A DNA stretch of 14,163 nucleotides, from positions 1 to 14,163 of the forward strand of contig JAOXYB010005790.1 of NCBI GenBank assembly GCA_028565635.1. The letters run 5' to 3'. The notes under the pieces are model-generated. The model was not told where the DNA came from and did not search any database. It saw only the letters and a program-made list of their open reading frames with translations. Shown in pieces: positions 1 to 14,163 of the stretch; positions within the stretch are counted from its first letter, which is position 1, and each line of letters starts with the position of its first letter. The position numbers and the translations under genes are program-made. The DNA is from Phoronis ovalis (taxonomy: Eukaryota; Phoronida; Phoronidae).

Positions 1-12745
<12,745 letters not shown>

Positions 12746-12771
12746 TTTCAAATTTCGATTTTATGCAGACT
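12746..12771 (-). other. RPB1 5' UTR segment of the start-codon exon (probable 3' splice site at 12773-12772)
   Basis: Upstream of the ATG the minus strand reads a pyrimidine-containing tract ending AAATTGCAG with AG at 12773-12772, a plausible acceptor 27 bases before the start codon. With the strong donor at 13217 it would define a 445-base 5' UTR intron (13217-12772). Without transcript data, the alternative that transcription starts inside this region cannot be excluded. Confidence 0.45.
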
Positions 12772-13261
12772 CTGCAATTTAATAAGAAGTACACAATAAA
12801 ATTTACACTAAAAATCAAACTCAAAATTATGGCCTTAAATTTTGTAATCCACCATTTAATATCACTCTGATAGTACTAAAGTAGTTTACCTTTGCGTACT
12901 TATGCAAAAGTTTTCTTTACATTACTTAAAATGAGAGAATTCGTATAATTAACAATATGTAGATGACCTCTTCTACCTCATCAGGCGCTATTCGCCATGA
13001 AAATGAGAGTAGAGGGCGCTACTAGATTATTTATATATCACGAGCACTGTGGGGATGCCACCAGGATTCCACGACTTCCTACAAAAATCCAATAAATAGT
13101 GTCAATCGAAGGATACCGAAACATTATATACATCGATATTATCTACTGTTTTTATTAAAATTTTATCCACTGCTTTAGATTTTATTATGTAGTTGCAAAT
13201 TCATACTGGTTACTTACCATTAATGTTACACAAAATCGAGCACCTGTCCAAATTTGAACTG

Positions 13262-13269
13262 TCACGTGA
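13262..13269. promoter_or_regulatory. Palindromic E-box TCACGTGA
   Basis: CACGTG core at 13263-13268 within an 8-base palindrome. This is the class bound by USF, MITF/TFE and Myc-Max type bHLH-zip factors. Its position between the two divergent genes fits a promoter site; the cognate factor cannot be told from sequence. Confidence 0.5.
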
Positions 13270-13288
13270 TCAAACAAAACATATCGCC

Positions 13289-13297
13289 GGCGCCAAA
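13289..13297. promoter_or_regulatory. E2F-like site (TTTGGCGCC on the minus strand)
   Basis: GGCGCCAAA on the plus strand matches the E2F consensus TTTSGCGC read on the minus strand. It overlaps the GC-rich palindrome CGCCGGCG at 13285-13292, 20 bases from the E-box. Confidence 0.45.
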
Positions 13298-13329
13298 CAA
13301 AGAAACACGATTTTTGTGTGTACACTTTT

Positions 13330-13424
13330 AACGCTTTTCTTGCGTTAAATCAGAGTAAATTTCGTTTAACACTTGCGCTGTTTAACACAAGAAGAGCTGT
13401 GGAATAATACTAGTAACTTATCAG
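13330..13424 (+). other. Putative 5' UTR exon of the right-hand gene (5' limit unknown)
   Basis: TATCAG|GTAATG places a donor after 13424 on the plus strand. It pairs with the clear acceptor TTCTTTTGCAG at 13766-13767 to give a 343-base intron. The left boundary is a guess bounded by the promoter motifs. Confidence 0.4.
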
Positions 13425-13768
13425 GTAATGTTATGTCATATTTGTTTATTGATTCGGTCAGTTTGATAGTAGAATTAGAAATCCCAGGCCCGGCGTGCGA
13501 TGCCAGATGCGAGAGTGATGTGTTTCCCGGATGTGTTTAAACTAAAGTAACAAAAAAATGTTAGAATTATATATTATAAACATTGTGCAGCTTTTGAAAA
13601 ATATCACAGTCGTAAAGCATATGGCAAAACATGTATTATTATATTTTTAACAAAAGGAATTAATTTTTACATTTTTGACAGTTTAAACTAATTAGTCGTG
13701 ACTCGTGGTGTGATAAATGGGCATATCACGGTAATGAAACTGGCTTAAAGTACGATTTCTTTTGCAGA

Positions 13769-13891
13769 ATGCCTTCAACAGAATTTGGTTGGCCTGTAAC
13801 AGCACATGCTCCAGTGTTTCAAGTCTATGGAACAAAACGAAAATGTGGATATGAAGAAAATTACATTCCCAGAGAAGAAAATACTGCAGAG
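13769..13891 (+). CDS. First coding exon of an unrecognised gene
   Basis: The acceptor TTCTTTTGCAG (AG at 13766-13767) is followed one base later by ATG and 41 open codons, ending GCA GAG|GTAAAT at 13891 in phase 0. The peptide starts MPSTEFGWPVTAHAPVFQVY and continues GTKRKCGYEE to ENTAE. It is hydrophilic after the first 20 residues, with a basic TKRK cluster, and has no signal peptide or membrane segment. The strong splice sites and the base composition, less AT-rich than its flanks, support a real exon. I do not recognise the family. The gene continues beyond the window and runs away from RPB1. Confidence 0.65.
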
Positions 13892-14163
13892 GTAAATACC
13901 ATAAATTAAAGCAATGATGTGAATATGCACGGATCTTTATGTAACAATCGTGTCAAAATGTCACAAATTATGGCTCACAAATTATGTTGAAGAGTACAAT
14001 AATGATAAATTGGTATTAAATATAAACTGCACGGGTCCTCCTTTTGAAAAGTTATGCAATCCTGTTAAAAAAATCTCATCTGATCAAGGCCTGACCTTCT
14101 TATTAAAACATGACTTTTTAGTTGTGTACTTGTCCCGGGGCACTGACTCATTTACCAGGTATA
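13892..14163 (+). other. First coding-region intron of the right-hand gene, continuing past the window
   Basis: Begins GTAAAT. AT-rich, with several in-frame stops soon after the donor. No second exon or other element was seen before the window ends. Confidence 0.5.

Larger units (their letters stand above)
13218..13300 (-). other. Putative RPB1 non-coding first exon (5' limit unknown)
   Basis: The minus strand carries ATG|GTAAGTAACC with the exon end at 13218, a donor matching the U1 consensus at all six intronic positions. It is the best donor between the start codon and the neighbouring gene. The upstream limit given is approximate because no transcription start can be read directly. A weaker donor-like GAG|GTAGAAG near 12987 is an alternative. 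Confidence 0.4.
13219..13424. promoter_or_regulatory. Probable shared head-to-head promoter of RPB1 and the right-hand gene
   Basis: The two genes diverge, and their likely first exons end at 13218 (minus) and 13424 (plus), so both transcription starts should fall in this roughly 200-base stretch. It holds an E-box, an E2F-like site and a local GC-rich patch in an otherwise AT-rich region. No convincing TATA box was seen; TAAAAG at 13325-13330 on the minus strand is only TATA-like. Confidence 0.45.

Overview
The window is eukaryotic, almost certainly metazoan, nuclear DNA. It is mostly filled by one split gene on the minus strand, the largest subunit of RNA polymerase II (RPB1/POLR2A). Translating the minus strand gives 24 coding exons separated by 23 GT-AG introns of 106-807 bases. 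Together they encode 1909 complete residues, from the start codon at 12745 to a window edge that falls inside the C-terminal heptad domain (CTD). Every exon junction keeps the frame, and all the diagnostic RPB1 blocks are present: clamp zinc sites, the [10 protein letters not shown] catalytic loop, bridge helix, trigger loop and CTD. Introns are AT-rich and show no coding content apart from one possible cassette exon.

Layout, left to right: 1-1273 is the linker plus CTD exon (exon 24, cut by the window edge). 1461-6936 holds exons 23 to 13 (cleft, jaw, trigger loop, foot, bridge helix). 7220-9662 holds exons 12 to 7 (funnel/pore and active site). 9915-12745 holds exons 6 to 1 (rudder/lid region, clamp, N terminus). 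12746-13424 is the 5' end of RPB1 and a probable head-to-head promoter. From about 13424 rightward a second gene runs on the plus strand. Its first coding exon (13769-13891, 41 codons) follows a 5' UTR intron, and I do not recognise its product.

Organism: the body of the protein reads closer to the fly RPB1 I recall than to the human one (for example [16 protein letters not shown]-type jaw and MEGGRPKL variants). The CTD, however, is regular and vertebrate-like: 47 complete repeats are visible, including 14 consecutive perfect YSPTSPS copies. This fits an invertebrate with a conserved CTD, such as a mollusc, another lophotrochozoan or an invertebrate deuterostome. That placement is an inference and species cannot be named from the window.

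No undescribed multi-gene system is present. This is a core housekeeping locus. The points worth a second look are a tandemly duplicated 3' splice site before exon 19 whose upstream copy leads to an immediate stop, an in-frame 57-base candidate cassette exon in intron 22, a possible spliced upstream ORF ending two bases before the main start, loss of the arginine heptad in the CTD, and the unidentified head-to-head neighbour.
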